A DNA stretch of 64,000 nucleotides from Nocardioides sp. zg-DK7169 (GCF_013155365.1 NZ_JABJRA010000010.1:1-64000); one strand, 5' to 3'; positions 1 through 9,118 are shown, counted from the stretch's first letter. Notes: a model not told the origin generated them from the letters alone. Numbers and translations are program-made.

Positions 1-1
1 A

Positions 2-112
2 CGCCTGCACGGCGAGATCGGCCTCGTCCCACCCGTTGAGTTCGAGGACGAGCACTACCGGCACAACCCCGCGCCGACTACCCTCAGCGCGTCAGTTCAG
101 AGCCTCCACTGA
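2..112 (+). pseudogene. C-terminal end of an IS3-family transposase (OrfB), cut by the window edge
   Basis: Reading from base 2, a frame stays open for 36 codons to a TGA at 110-112. It encodes RLHGEIGLVPPVEFEDEHY followed by a short tail. This arrangement (R-L-H-G-x-x-G, then P-x-E-(F/Y)-E and a tyrosine) is the usual extreme C-terminus of IS3-type DDE transposases in actinobacteria. Only the tail is visible, so it cannot be said whether the element is intact to the left. It marks the left part of the window as an accessory region next to the unknown genes that follow. Confidence 0.6.
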
Positions 113-153
113 ACCCGGCACGCGACACTTTGCCACGGGGACATCCTTCCGCT

Positions 154-169
154 TGAGGTCGAAACCTCA
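154..169 (+). terminator. Small hairpin downstream of the transposase end
   Basis: TGAGGT and ACCTCA form a 6-bp stem around a CGAA tetraloop about 40 bases after the transposase stop. It may end transposase transcription. There is no T tract, so the call is weak. Confidence 0.3.
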
Positions 170-178
170 GAGGTCAGG

Positions 179-203
179 TGTCAACTCAACTGGGGGCAGT
201 CCC
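179..203. repeat. Possible terminal inverted repeat of the IS3-type element
   Basis: The stretch beginning TGTCAACTCAACTGGGGG lies about 70 bases past the transposase stop. It resembles the T/G-rich outer ends of IS3-family elements. The left end is outside the window, so the repeat cannot be matched with its partner and no target duplication can be shown. Confidence 0.3.
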
Positions 204-246
204 CAGGACCGATCGGACGGTGTTGCTTCGTACATCCACCCTAGTG

Positions 247-930
247 TCAATCGAACGGTCCGCTGATGAACCTCATGAACTCTCTACCCTTGGACTTGGT
301 CCTCTGAGCCATCACACCGTTGGCCGTCATCATCGTTCTCAGCGGCAACTCGGCAAGTCCCCGTGACGCTAGGTCCCCCGCGATCGTGTCGATGAATGCC
401 TCATCCCCTGACCATGTTGGGAAGGCCGCGATCACCACGTCGATCAGGTTGCCGCCGGGCCATGGCCGGTTCCGTCGGCTAAACCATCCCGGCGGATCGT
501 CGGCCAGGCGCAACAACGCAAGGTGGGACGGAGTGAGCTCGTCGATGTAGCGCAGATAGATGGCTCGCTTGTCACCCTCAAGAGAGTCGCCGACCGCGAC
601 ATTGAACAGCGCGTTCTGGAGGGCAGCCCGCTTGATGTCCGCCGCAGACTTCTCCGCAATCCGTGTCGCGGTCGCGATGGCGTCAACGAAGTTGTCATCG
701 GCGAACAACGCGTCGACATCAAGGCCGTCGGTTCGCTGCGCGATCGCGTCGAGCGCTTCCTCGATCTGGTCCTGCCACTGCCGATATCTTCTTTCATCGG
801 CTCGCCGGAAGGCCTGTGCGTACTTCACCGCCAGAACGCCCCCAACGAATGGAACAGTCGCTGCGACTGCCTCGATGGTCTCCTCGGTCCTGCGCCTTGC
901 CTCGCTCTTCGGTTCTAGCGCGTCCGTCAC
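247..930 (-). CDS. Hypothetical island protein with an N-terminal membrane-like segment
   Basis: This protein of about 227 residues was not recognised. After a charged start it has one hydrophobic stretch (VAATVPFVGGVLAVKYA, residues about 22-38) and then a helical, charged domain. That domain contains RYIDELTPSHLALLRLADDP, a pattern seen in small helical proteins of mobile or abortive-infection type loci; the link is inference. The GTG at 930 was chosen because AGGAGG lies 4 bases upstream of it. A TAGCCT -10-like hexamer at 961-966 on the minus strand would give a leader of about 24 bases, so this gene is not leaderless. It sits beside an IS fragment, and its lower GC suggests transfer. Confidence 0.6.
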   Translation of the reverse strand: MTDALEPKSEARRRTEETIEAVAATVPFVGGVLAVKYAQAFRRADERRYRQWQDQIEEALDAIAQRTDGLDVDALFADDNFVDAIATATRIAEKSAADIKRAALQNALFNVAVGDSLEGDKRAIYLRYIDELTPSHLALLRLADDPPGWFSRRNRPWPGGNLIDVVIAAFPTWSGDEAFIDTIAGDLASRGLAELPLRTMMTANGVMAQRTKSKGREFMRFISGPFD

Positions 931-1429
931 GCTGCCTCCTGCGGTGTTCGTGTGCAGCAAAGGCTAGTTCTCCGTGACATGCTGCAGGTGCTACGGACGA
1001 TCTCTTCGCTGGCTGACAAGCGGCGGAACGACGCGGTCCATACAAACTCCGCGGGCCGCGCTCGAGGCTCGTCTCAGCTGCGATCGTCAGCCGGGGAGCT
1101 AGAAAGGCGTGCTCCTCGCGCGCGCCTACAACCTGTTCGAGAACCTGGCGCATGTGCGCGCCGAGGCACCCTCTCCCGCTCAGGCTGATGCCGCCGTATA
1201 GGGCGCGGGCGCCCGGGGAAGGCGGCGCCGGTGGTCGAGCACACGTGGCATGCGTAAGGGGAGGAAAGAATCGCGGTTGGCTGCCTCGGATCGATGACTA
1301 CTCCTCGCGTTTGGGGCTCGATCGCCTATTGGCCTCGCGTCAGCAGAGACGCGCGTCGGTTGCGAAACAGCGGGGGCGGCACCGATTGACTTGGCGGCAA
1401 CTGTCGGCGCTCGCATCTAGATTCGGCGC
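931..1429. other. 499-bp gap without a convincing gene
   Basis: No ORF here has coding character throughout. Bases 1101-1196 carry a short open stretch that reads like a protein C-terminus (GVLLARAYNLFENLAHVRAE) and ends in TAG at 1194-1196, with an in-frame TAG just before it. It may be the remnant of a decayed gene. The right end holds the -10 element of the next gene, and the left end holds the promoter and ribosome binding site of the minus-strand gene. Confidence 0.4.
1418..1423 (+). promoter_or_regulatory. -10 hexamer TAGATT predicting a leaderless start at 1430
   Basis: TAGATT ends 6 bases before the ATG at 1430, so transcription should begin at the A of the start codon. No good -35 is visible at 17 bases. 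Confidence 0.5.
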
Positions 1430-2092
1430 ATGCGCCGCGCCTACATTGATCCTCACGTCGACCTGGCCGAGTCGTTCCGTCTTGCGCGACGGTGGGCCAA
1501 CGCAGGCAAGGTCACGGTCGTCGGTCCCAGCACCAGCGCCATCGAAGCGTCGCCCTTTCTGACGAGTTCGGGGCTGCCGATCGGCATCACGGGAAACCGG
1601 CGCAGCCGCTTCGCCGCTCGTCCGCGGACGGGAACTGTCATCGCGTGGTGCCTGCACCTCGACGAGATCCTGGACCTTGAGGGGCACGCCGACCTCGACG
1701 GGCTGGTCCTCGTACGCGGACACAAGTCGCATGCGCCGTGGATCACCGCGCACGACGCCGAGTTCCTTGGAGGCGAGCCGGTCGCCGCGATCCCGGAAGC
1801 AAGCGCCGCCATCAAGTCGATGGTCAAGAGCATCTCAATGCTGCCGATCCTCAACCAGGGCCTCGTCGACTCGCGTGAACGATCTACCGCGGTCCAAGCC
1901 CTAACCTTCATGCGCGACCACGGTCACCGACTCGTTCCCGAACAGCTCGCCGTCGAAGCCCTCCGCAACGATTGGCCCAGAACTAGTCCACTCGAACTGG
2001 CAGATCTGGCCAGGCAGCTCAATGCCGGAAAACACCTTCGGTACCAGAAGCGCCTCGACCCCGCCGCCATGGCGCGCTGGACCTCGGCCTGA
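1430..2092 (+). CDS. Hypothetical protein (island)
   Basis: This 220-residue protein was not recognised. It has no signal peptide or membrane segment. The first half looks alpha/beta (KVTVVGPS..., TVIAWCLHL, GLVLVRGHKSHAPWITAHDAEFLGG), with a possible nucleotide- or nucleic-acid-handling fold. The last 60 residues are helical and basic (LELADLARQLNAGKHLRYQKR). Start: a TAGATT hexamer ends 6 bases before the ATG and there is no Shine-Dalgarno, so a leaderless mRNA is likely. It converges on the 1034-residue nuclease-like gene, only 22 bases away. Shared island membership is suggested, but a shared function is not shown. Confidence 0.6.
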   Translation: MRRAYIDPHVDLAESFRLARRWANAGKVTVVGPSTSAIEASPFLTSSGLPIGITGNRRSRFAARPRTGTVIAWCLHLDEILDLEGHADLDGLVLVRGHKSHAPWITAHDAEFLGGEPVAAIPEASAAIKSMVKSISMLPILNQGLVDSRERSTAVQALTFMRDHGHRLVPEQLAVEALRNDWPRTSPLELADLARQLNAGKHLRYQKRLDPAAMARWTSA

Positions 2093-2114
2093 GCGGGCCA
2101 AGGCGAGCAAGCAA

Positions 2115-5100
2115 CTACGCCTCCGAGTCAGGTTCAGGTTCGACGAACGGAAGCAAACGTCCGTTCTCGTCTAGGCAGTCCAGGATGTCGCGATGTGGCA
2201 CATCGTCGACACTGAAACCGAATCTGCGGACGAGGAGGTCACGCATCGCATGCTCGTCGCGACGCTCGACCCGACCTCGTAGGCCCCACGTCTGTGCGAA
2301 CGTGGCGGTCTGCACGCGGGCATTGAAGGCGACGTCATCGGCATTGAACGCTTTGAGCGGAATTACGGGCGAGTCCGACGTCTCAGGTTCGCGGGCAAGG
2401 CGTGCCGCTTCGCGTGGGTCGCCAACGCCGAGCTGGATACCCGCATCCCGCATGCGCCAGTTCCACTTCACGTTCGCCAAGATCGACAGCGTCTGCCAGT
2501 CGAGCCAGCCGTCAGCACGGAGGCGGGCGATGGTTGCTCTGATGGCTTCATCCGCGAGAAGACGTGGATAGGTGTACCGCATCACCGTGAAGGCGAACTC
2601 GTAGCGCCTGCGGATCGCATGTAGCGATTCGTCGAGGTCGTAGCTGGTCCCGGGCGCAGTGGAAGGTCCGAGCACGTCGTGCGCCGTTGGCTCGAAACGA
2701 GCTGAGCTGGCGGGAGGAGTGGCGGCGGCGCAGCGTTCGTAGTGTTCAGCCTTGAGAAGGTCAGCAGCGTCCTGGTATGAGCGCCCCATCATCAGCTTGT
2801 GTGAGAGGCCGTCGACGAACATTGGCTCCATCGTCGCCTGCAGTTCGGCCGGAGGGCCGGCGTGGACAGCCTGGACGAGCTGAAAGCACATGCTCATCAG
2901 CGAGGCGGCGTGTTCGTCTCGCTGGTCGACGTCCGCGGACAACGTGAGGTAGACCTGAAGTTCCGCGTTGGAGTCGTCGAGGGTGAAGTCGTCGACCTCG
3001 CGGCGGCCCGCGTCGGCACGCACGTCGACGGCGATGTGGACGGTGCTGGCAATGACCACTGGATGGCAAAGCGCAATGTCGGCGACGAAGACCTGGAAGG
3101 CTGCGCAGAGCCCTTCAGCGGTCAGAACAGTGGTCTTGTCGTTGGTGAACCGGAAGATCCATCGGATGCCGAGCGCGGCAAAGTCGACCACACGCTCTGG
3201 GCCCAGGTCAGCAAACAGAGGCCCGGTGAGTTGCTCGACGGCTTGATCTTGAAACTCGTCCTCGGACATCAGGTACGACGAGTCTTCGGCGCCTCCTATG
3301 ACTTCTTCGACGATCTGGAACCAACCTGTGTTCGCCCAGTGCGCCTCTTGGATCACGGTCTCTAGGTCAGGCCAGAACTGACGCACAGCCGACACTTCGA
3401 GAGCTTGCCCGATGCGGAGGTCTTCCAGATCGGTGTGCTTGTCGAAGTCGAACGGGTCCGGCACGTGCTGCGCTCGAGCCAGGACGGCAACTTCCGTCAG
3501 CCCGGCGGCGTCGGCCCACGTCCCGGCACGTTGCGCGTACCTGGCGGCTTCGAGCAGCGCCTTCGGCGCATGTTCCTTCGTTTCGTCGTCACCGTGGGTC
3601 AACGCCAACGTGGCGGCTGAGCAAGCGTATAGCTTCGCCGCGTACGACAGGCCGAGATCGTCGTACACCTTCGCGATGAACCGCATCGTTAGGACTGCGC
3701 CGTACAGGGTGTCGCCGTTGAACCACCGCGCCTTCGCATGGTGGAGCTCGGCTAGACCTTCGAGGAGCCTGCCAGCCCGAATGAGCGCCATGCCTCGGTC
3801 GCGGCATCGTTCAGCGAGGGCAGAGTCCCCCTCAACTCGCGTGACGGCCTCGTCGAGGCCATCACTGACTTTGCGGAAGCTCGGATGGTCGACGAGTGCC
3901 GGAGTGAACATGGTGAACAACATGGCAAGCTGGCGTGCCGAGTACGCGCGAGCTGTCGGAAGCAGATCGACGAGTTGCGCGAGGTACGTCATGGCGTTGT
4001 CAACGTCGACTGCTTCAGCGGGCAGGCTCGTGACGTTGATGTCGCTGGGGTCGAGTTGGACGCCGACGGTCGCCGAAATGTCTGCCCGGGCCGGTCGGCC
4101 GAACTTCTCTTCCGAGACCCGCCAGTCGGGGATGAGGTAGCTGAACGCCAGCGCCCCGGTCAAGGTCGCTGCGCGAATCGGATACACGTCCGGGTCGGTG
4201 TTGCCGAGCAGTTCGACCCCGTGCGTGCGGAGCAGCTCGAGAGCGTGAGCAATCTCAGCCGTGGTTGCTTCTGTCCTGCCGGTGCTCCACACGACGCCCC
4301 AGTAACTGGCCAAGATGAACGCGTCGTCGAGGACGTTTGCGTGGCTCGACCCGCTCGCGTACGCAATCGCGCGCCGAATGAGCTCTTCGACACCGCTGGA
4401 TTCACCCATCCCGCGGAATCTCGCGATCGCCATCTCGTAGCAGGCCCGGAACACCAACTCTGAGTCTTCGCCCCTGTGATGGTGAGCGAGGAAGGCTCCC
4501 ATGAAGTCCAGCCACTCGGGCAGGTCTGCGTTGGTGTCTGAGTCCCAGGTGGCATGGCGCAGCCCGGCCGCCACCTCACCCTGCGTCGCTGGGGTCAATG
4601 CCGCGGGGCCTCGGTTGCGGCGAAGGCTCTCCAACAGTTCGGCGTACCACTCTGGGACCCGGTCGTCGTTGACCGGCGGCACCGTCGCCGCCGGCATGTC
4701 CAAGTAGTGGCACGCGACCCACACAAGGTCAGGCTCGGCGAGGAACGTGGCGATGTCGGTGCCGCAGAAGATGTCGAGGGAGACACCGAACGTCTCGCGG
4801 GCTGTCTCCTTCAACTCGTGCGTGACGCCTTCGGAGATCGGGTGAACGCTGAAGAACGCGACGTGCTCCACCGGGTCGGCACCGTCTGCACAGATGCCCG
4901 CCAGGTCCGCGAGAACCTTGTCCTTGAGCCGGGTTCGTTGCACCGTGCATGCAACGACGATCGGTTGGGTCGACGCGGACGCCGAGAAGCCGGCAGAGTG
5001 CGGCAACTCCTCAGGAATCCGGGTCGTGTAGGTCTCAGCGTCCCGCTGCTGATCTCCGCCCGAACTCACCGGGCCGGTCGCGATGAGGATGTTCGCGCTG

Positions 5101-5219
5101 ATCCGCTTGCGCGCGATTCGGGTCGCAATCTCCTCGAACTCGTGATGCTCGTTCCTGGAGGACATCTCGCTGAGCTTGAAGCTGATGAAGGCCTCAGCCT
5201 CGGGAATCGGTTCTGCCAC
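2115..5219 (-). CDS. Large protein with N-terminal restriction-nuclease-like domain and helical-repeat body (candidate defence protein)
   Basis: 1034 residues, GTG start. Residues about 20-170 look like a PD-(D/E)xK nuclease fold. The sequence shows HHEFEEIATRIARKRI with a glutamate in the first helix, then ATGPVSSGGDQQRDAETY supplying the acidic residue, then VVACTVQRTRLKDKV. The last has Q where classic enzymes have E-x-K or Q-x-K, followed by basic residues. DxFCGTDIATFL follows. The remaining 850 residues are almost all helical, resembling TPR-type repeats (for example LLPTARAYSARQLAMLF and AKLYACSAATLALTHG), with no membrane segment and no visible Walker motif. CAGACT ends 6 bases before the GTG, so the mRNA is probably leaderless. 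GC is visibly lower than in genes right of 5.5 kb. The nuclease assignment is by motif only. Confidence 0.65.
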   Translation of the reverse strand: MAEPIPEAEAFISFKLSEMSSRNEHHEFEEIATRIARKRISANILIATGPVSSGGDQQRDAETYTTRIPEELPHSAGFSASASTQPIVVACTVQRTRLKDKVLADLAGICADGADPVEHVAFFSVHPISEGVTHELKETARETFGVSLDIFCGTDIATFLAEPDLVWVACHYLDMPAATVPPVNDDRVPEWYAELLESLRRNRGPAALTPATQGEVAAGLRHATWDSDTNADLPEWLDFMGAFLAHHHRGEDSELVFRACYEMAIARFRGMGESSGVEELIRRAIAYASGSSHANVLDDAFILASYWGVVWSTGRTEATTAEIAHALELLRTHGVELLGNTDPDVYPIRAATLTGALAFSYLIPDWRVSEEKFGRPARADISATVGVQLDPSDINVTSLPAEAVDVDNAMTYLAQLVDLLPTARAYSARQLAMLFTMFTPALVDHPSFRKVSDGLDEAVTRVEGDSALAERCRDRGMALIRAGRLLEGLAELHHAKARWFNGDTLYGAVLTMRFIAKVYDDLGLSYAAKLYACSAATLALTHGDDETKEHAPKALLEAARYAQRAGTWADAAGLTEVAVLARAQHVPDPFDFDKHTDLEDLRIGQALEVSAVRQFWPDLETVIQEAHWANTGWFQIVEEVIGGAEDSSYLMSEDEFQDQAVEQLTGPLFADLGPERVVDFAALGIRWIFRFTNDKTTVLTAEGLCAAFQVFVADIALCHPVVIASTVHIAVDVRADAGRREVDDFTLDDSNAELQVYLTLSADVDQRDEHAASLMSMCFQLVQAVHAGPPAELQATMEPMFVDGLSHKLMMGRSYQDAADLLKAEHYERCAAATPPASSARFEPTAHDVLGPSTAPGTSYDLDESLHAIRRRYEFAFTVMRYTYPRLLADEAIRATIARLRADGWLDWQTLSILANVKWNWRMRDAGIQLGVGDPREAARLAREPETSDSPVIPLKAFNADDVAFNARVQTATFAQTWGLRGRVERRDEHAMRDLLVRRFGFSVDDVPHRDILDCLDENGRLLPFVEPEPDSEA

Positions 5220-5501
5220 GAGCCCAGTCTGACCGCACGCGCCGACTGGGCAGTGGTGCGCCGCGCAGCGTCGCGGACGTTCCTACTCACGGGCTCGGGC
5301 GTCACCCGCGCTCTGAGCCCAGACCTGGCCCGAAGAGACTCGGAGGCGACCGCGGCCTTTTGCGCGTTGATGATGGCGGCGGATTGCGTCTATCTGGGCG
5401 GATTGCCCCTCTTCGTAGCCGCGGCCGGACGCTGTCGTTGCCGCCCAGAAGTGTCGGTGGTCACTGCTTGACTAGACCTCAGTCGACGCAGGGAGACGAC
5501 C

Positions 5502-6788
5502 GTGAGCGTGCAGGCGGTGGCGGAGCACCCGGTGAGCCGGTGCGTGGCCGAGATGGCCGCGTCGCTGGCGGCCGTCCGCGACGTCGACGCGATCTACCTG
5601 CCGGCTGCGGCGCACCGCGACGCGCTGGTCGAGCTGACCCGGCTGGCTGGTCAGCTCGAGGAGCTGCGGATGCGCGTCATCGACGCCGCCGGTGGCCCCG
5701 GCGGGCTGGCCCAGGACGACGGGGCGCGCTCCCCAGCCTCCTGGCTGGCCTCGCGCACCCTGACCGGGTACGGCGCCGCGCGGCGCGCCGAGCTGCTGGC
5801 CTCGGCGATTTCCCAGCGCTGGGGGCGGGTGGGCGAGGCACTGGCCGACGGGCGGATGCGCGTCGAGCAGGCCCACGTCATCGTCAAGGCGCTCGACGAC
5901 CTGCCGTCCGACGAGGTGGCCGCCGACGTGCTGGACCGCGCCGAGGCCCACCTGGTCGCGCTCGCGGAGACCTACGAGCCGCGCAAGCTCGAGCTGCTCG
6001 CCAGTCGCATCCTCGAGGTGGTGGCCCCCGAGCACTACGACGAGCTCGAGCGCCAGGCGCTGGAGCGTGCCCAGCGGCGCGCCAACAACGCCACCCGCCT
6101 GACCATCCACCCCCGCGGTGACGGCGCGAGCGACGTCAAGGCCCGGGTCCCCGACGCCGTCGCCTCCCGCCTGCGCACCCTGCTGGAGGCCTGGACCTCG
6201 CCGCGGCACGCCGCATCGAGCGGCGACGTCAGCGGCCGCGACCCGGCGACCGGCGCGCGGCTGACCCAGGAACGCCTCATGGGCCTGGCCTTCTGCTCCC
6301 TGCTGGAGTCCGTCGACCCGGCGCGGCTGCCCGCACACGGCGGCGCGTCCACCCAGATCGTCATCACCATCGACCTGGAGGCCCTGCGCAGCGGCCTCGG
6401 GCACGGCACCCTCGCGACCAGCGGCGACCGCGAGACCCCGGTCAGCGTCGGGGAGGTGCGCCGCCTCGCCTGTCACGCCGGGATCGTCCCGGCGGTGCTC
6501 GGCAGCCGCAGCGAGGTCCTCGACCTCGGTCGCAGCAGCCGGCTCTTCAGCCCCGCGCAGCGCCGAGCCGCGCTCCTGCGCCGCCGCACCTGCGCGGGCC
6601 AGGGCTGCACGATCCCGGCCGCCTGGTGCGAGGCCCACCACCGCCGCGATCCCTGGTCCCAGGGCGGCACGACCGACCTCGACGACCTCGAGCTCCTCTG
6701 CCTGTGGCACCACCAGCGCGCCCACGACCCGACCTACACCACCGAACGGCTGGCCAACGGCGACGTACGGTTCGCGCGGCGGACATGA
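5502..6788 (+). CDS. DUF222 / HNH endonuclease domain protein (13E12 type)
   Basis: 428 residues. The N-terminal 330 residues fit DUF222, a helical domain common in actinobacterial multicopy proteins. The C-terminus holds an HNH nuclease core: two cysteines in RRRTCAGQGC, the EAHH motif, then GGTTDLDDLELLCLWHHQRAH. Such proteins occur in many copies per genome and may be mobile or repair nucleases; their substrate is unknown. The GTG at 5502 is preceded by GGGAGA 6 bases upstream, so this gene has a normal leader. It is the first gene with the high GC of the main chromosome and so marks the right edge of the island. Confidence 0.85.
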   Translation: MSVQAVAEHPVSRCVAEMAASLAAVRDVDAIYLPAAAHRDALVELTRLAGQLEELRMRVIDAAGGPGGLAQDDGARSPASWLASRTLTGYGAARRAELLASAISQRWGRVGEALADGRMRVEQAHVIVKALDDLPSDEVAADVLDRAEAHLVALAETYEPRKLELLASRILEVVAPEHYDELERQALERAQRRANNATRLTIHPRGDGASDVKARVPDAVASRLRTLLEAWTSPRHAASSGDVSGRDPATGARLTQERLMGLAFCSLLESVDPARLPAHGGASTQIVITIDLEALRSGLGHGTLATSGDRETPVSVGEVRRLACHAGIVPAVLGSRSEVLDLGRSSRLFSPAQRRAALLRRRTCAGQGCTIPAAWCEAHHRRDPWSQGGTTDLDDLELLCLWHHQRAHDPTYTTERLANGDVRFARRT

Positions 6789-6847
6789 GGGGACGGCGGC
6801 TACCGTCGGACGCCAACACCGGGCTCGGGTCGGACGGGGGTACGACG

Positions 6848-8104
6848 ATGGGACTGCGGCACACGTTCGCCGCCGGCGGCCTCGCGGCCGTGCTGGCCCT
6901 CGCCGCGTGCGCGGAGTCGCCGACCGAGGACCCCGGGCCAGCGGCCGACGGCAGCGCCGGCTCGGCGCAGCCCGGCGCCGACCAGGACCCCGACGGCCCC
7001 GCGGACCCGGCCGGCCCGGCGGACGCAGCGGACACCTCGACCGACCCGTTCGCCGAGTACGCCGTGGACCGCCCCGGCCCGCTGCGCGAGCGGCTGCTCT
7101 CCGCCGACATCCTCATCTCCACCGAGCAGACCATCCCGCGCGAGACGGTGCAGCGGATCCGCCGGCTGCCCGGCGTGACGGCGGTGGAGCCGTTGTCGGT
7201 GGCGCTGGTGAGCGTCGAGGACCGGGTGCTGTCGGTGGCCGCGGTCGACGCCGCGGGCTACCGCCGCTTCACCGGGCTCGCGACCGCGGAGGAGCAGGCG
7301 GTCTGGGACCGGGTGGCGGGCGGTGAGATCGCGGTGCGTCCGGCGCTGCAGGCCCGCCTGCCGCTCGACGAGCAGGACTTCGTGCGCCTCGGCAGCGAGG
7401 ACGGCTCGCCCAGCGCCCACGTCGGGGCGTGGGCGCCGCAGGTGCCGACCATCGACGCGGTGGTCAACGAGCGCTGGGCCGAGGAGCTCGGCATGGAGCC
7501 GGGCAACGCCCTCGTGGTCTCCACGACGATCACCGCCCCGCAGGCGATCCGCGGGCCGGTCAAGCGCATCCTCGGCGCCAACGCCTCCGTCCAGCTCCTC
7601 GACATCGCCACCCGCCTCGGCCTGGACCCCGACGCCGTGCAGACCGCGGTCGTGGTCGGCACCGTGGCCGACGCGGTCGGCACCTTCAGCTACCGCACCC
7701 TCGGCGGCGGCCGGATCGCGCCCGACCCGGCCTGGGTCGCCAGCCACATCGGCACCGAGGCCGTGCCGATCCTCGGGACGATGACCTGCAACCGGGCGAT
7801 CTTCCCCCAGCTGCGCGCGGCGCTGGAGGAGGTCGTGGCGAGCGGGCTGGCCGACGAGATCCACCCCGAGGAGTACGCCGGATGCTACTACCCGCGCTTC
7901 ATCGCCGGCACGACCACGCTGTCCAACCACTCCTTCGGCCTGGCCTTCGACATCAACGTCCCCGGCAACCAGCGCGGCACGGCCGGGGAGCTGCACCGCG
8001 GCGTCGTCGCGATCTTCAAGAAGTGGGGCTTCGCCTGGGGCGGGGACTGGCGCTGGACCGACCCGATGCACTTCGAGCTCGCCCGGATCGTCGAGCCGGA
8101 TTGA
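6848..8104 (+). CDS. Lipoprotein M15-family D-Ala-D-Ala carboxypeptidase-like metallopeptidase
   Basis: About 418 residues. A signal peptide ends in a lipobox (LALAAC), so the protein is predicted to be a membrane-anchored exported lipoprotein. A Pro/Ala/Asp-rich linker follows. The C-terminal 120 residues carry the VanY/M15 zinc signature: SNHSFGLAFDIN (H-x6-D) and WRWTDPMHFEL (the final D-x-x-H pair). The enzyme would trim peptidoglycan stem peptides outside the membrane. The middle region has no family I recognise. The ATG at 6848 gives a clean signal peptide; the ATG at 6785 in the same frame would add 21 poorly fitting residues. TACCGT at 6801-6806 is a plausible -10 for a short leader. 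Confidence 0.82.
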   Translation: MGLRHTFAAGGLAAVLALAACAESPTEDPGPAADGSAGSAQPGADQDPDGPADPAGPADAADTSTDPFAEYAVDRPGPLRERLLSADILISTEQTIPRETVQRIRRLPGVTAVEPLSVALVSVEDRVLSVAAVDAAGYRRFTGLATAEEQAVWDRVAGGEIAVRPALQARLPLDEQDFVRLGSEDGSPSAHVGAWAPQVPTIDAVVNERWAEELGMEPGNALVVSTTITAPQAIRGPVKRILGANASVQLLDIATRLGLDPDAVQTAVVVGTVADAVGTFSYRTLGGGRIAPDPAWVASHIGTEAVPILGTMTCNRAIFPQLRAALEEVVASGLADEIHPEEYAGCYYPRFIAGTTTLSNHSFGLAFDINVPGNQRGTAGELHRGVVAIFKKWGFAWGGDWRWTDPMHFELARIVEPD

Positions 8105-8140
8105 GGGTCGCGGGCGCCGCGGGTGGGTAGCGTGCGTCAC

Positions 8141-9118
8141 ATGCGAGCCGTCCAGGTCCTCACCACCACCGGTCCCACCGACATCGCGGTCAGCGACGTC
8201 CCCGAGCCCGAGCCCGGTCCCGACCAGGTGCTCGTCGACGTGCACAGCGTCGGGGTGTCCTTCCCCGACCTGCTGCTGAGCCGGGGCGAGTACCAGCTGC
8301 GCCCCGAGACCCCCTTCACCCTCGGCGTCGACTTCGCCGGCACGGTCGCGGCGCTCGGGCCGGGCGCCGAGGCGCGCTTCGCGGTCGGCGACCGGGTCGC
8401 CGGTGTGGGCGGGTACGGCGCGGCGGCGGAGCGGGTGGTCAGCCCCCTCGACTCCACCTTCGCGCTGCCCGACGCACTGTCCTACGACGAGGGCGCGGCG
8501 CTGCCGATGAACTACCTGACCGCGCAGTTCGCCCTCGACGAGCGGGCCGGGCTGCGGCCCGGGGAGACCGTGCTCGTGCACGGCGCCGCCGGCGGGGTCG
8601 GTACGGCGACCCTCCAGGTCGCGCGGGGCATGGGCGCCCGCACGATCGCGGTGGTGAGCACCCCGGAGAAGGGCGAGTTCGCCCGGGCCGCGGGCGCTGA
8701 CGAGGTGGTGCTGCTCAAGGAGTTCCGCGACGCCGTCGGCGAGCTGACCGAGGGCCGCGGCGTGGACGTGGTGCTCGACGTCGTCGGCGGGGACGCCTTC
8801 ACCGACTCCCTGCGGGTGCTGGCGCCGCTGGGCCGGCTGCTGGTGGTCGGGTTCGCCGCCGGGCAGGGGATCCCGCAGGTCAAGGTCAACCGGCTGCTGC
8901 TCAACAACGTCGACGTGCGCGGGGTCGGCTGGGGCGCCTTCGCGATGGCGCGCCCGGGCTACATGCAGCAGCAGTGGGCGGCGCTGGAGCCGATGATCGA
9001 GAGCGGCGCGATCCGCCCGCCGATCGGCACGACGTACCCGCTCACCGACTTCGGGCGCGCGCTGATCGACATGGACGAGCGCCGCACCCTGGGCAAGTCC
9101 GTCGTACGGGTGCGCTGA
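8141..9118 (+). CDS. Zinc-independent NADPH:quinone oxidoreductase (MDR superfamily)
   Basis: 325 residues. N-terminal GroES-like domain (PGPDQVLVDVHSVGVSFPDLLLSRGEY) without the cysteines of the zinc-dependent enzymes, then a Rossmann domain with VLVHGAAGGVGTATLQVARGMGA. This is the usual architecture of NADPH-dependent quinone or enone reductases. The ATG at 8141 is chosen over the upstream 8123 start because TAGCGT (8128-8133) ends 7 bases before it, predicting a leaderless mRNA. Cytosolic; substrate unknown. A second gene of this family is at 61.4-62.4 kb. Confidence 0.85.
   Translation: MRAVQVLTTTGPTDIAVSDVPEPEPGPDQVLVDVHSVGVSFPDLLLSRGEYQLRPETPFTLGVDFAGTVAALGPGAEARFAVGDRVAGVGGYGAAAERVVSPLDSTFALPDALSYDEGAALPMNYLTAQFALDERAGLRPGETVLVHGAAGGVGTATLQVARGMGARTIAVVSTPEKGEFARAAGADEVVLLKEFRDAVGELTEGRGVDVVLDVVGGDAFTDSLRVLAPLGRLLVVGFAAGQGIPQVKVNRLLLNNVDVRGVGWGAFAMARPGYMQQQWAALEPMIESGAIRPPIGTTYPLTDFGRALIDMDERRTLGKSVVRVR

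Noticed and set aside
1101..1196. Short ORF with protein-like end (GVLLARAYNLFENLAHVRAE)
   Set aside because: An in-frame TAG precedes it and there is no start or binding site; at most a gene remnant.
8123..8140. Upstream GTG/ATG-type start for the quinone oxidoreductase
   Set aside because: The added residues (MGSVRH) overlap the -10 TAGCGT, and the ATG at 8141 is at leaderless distance.
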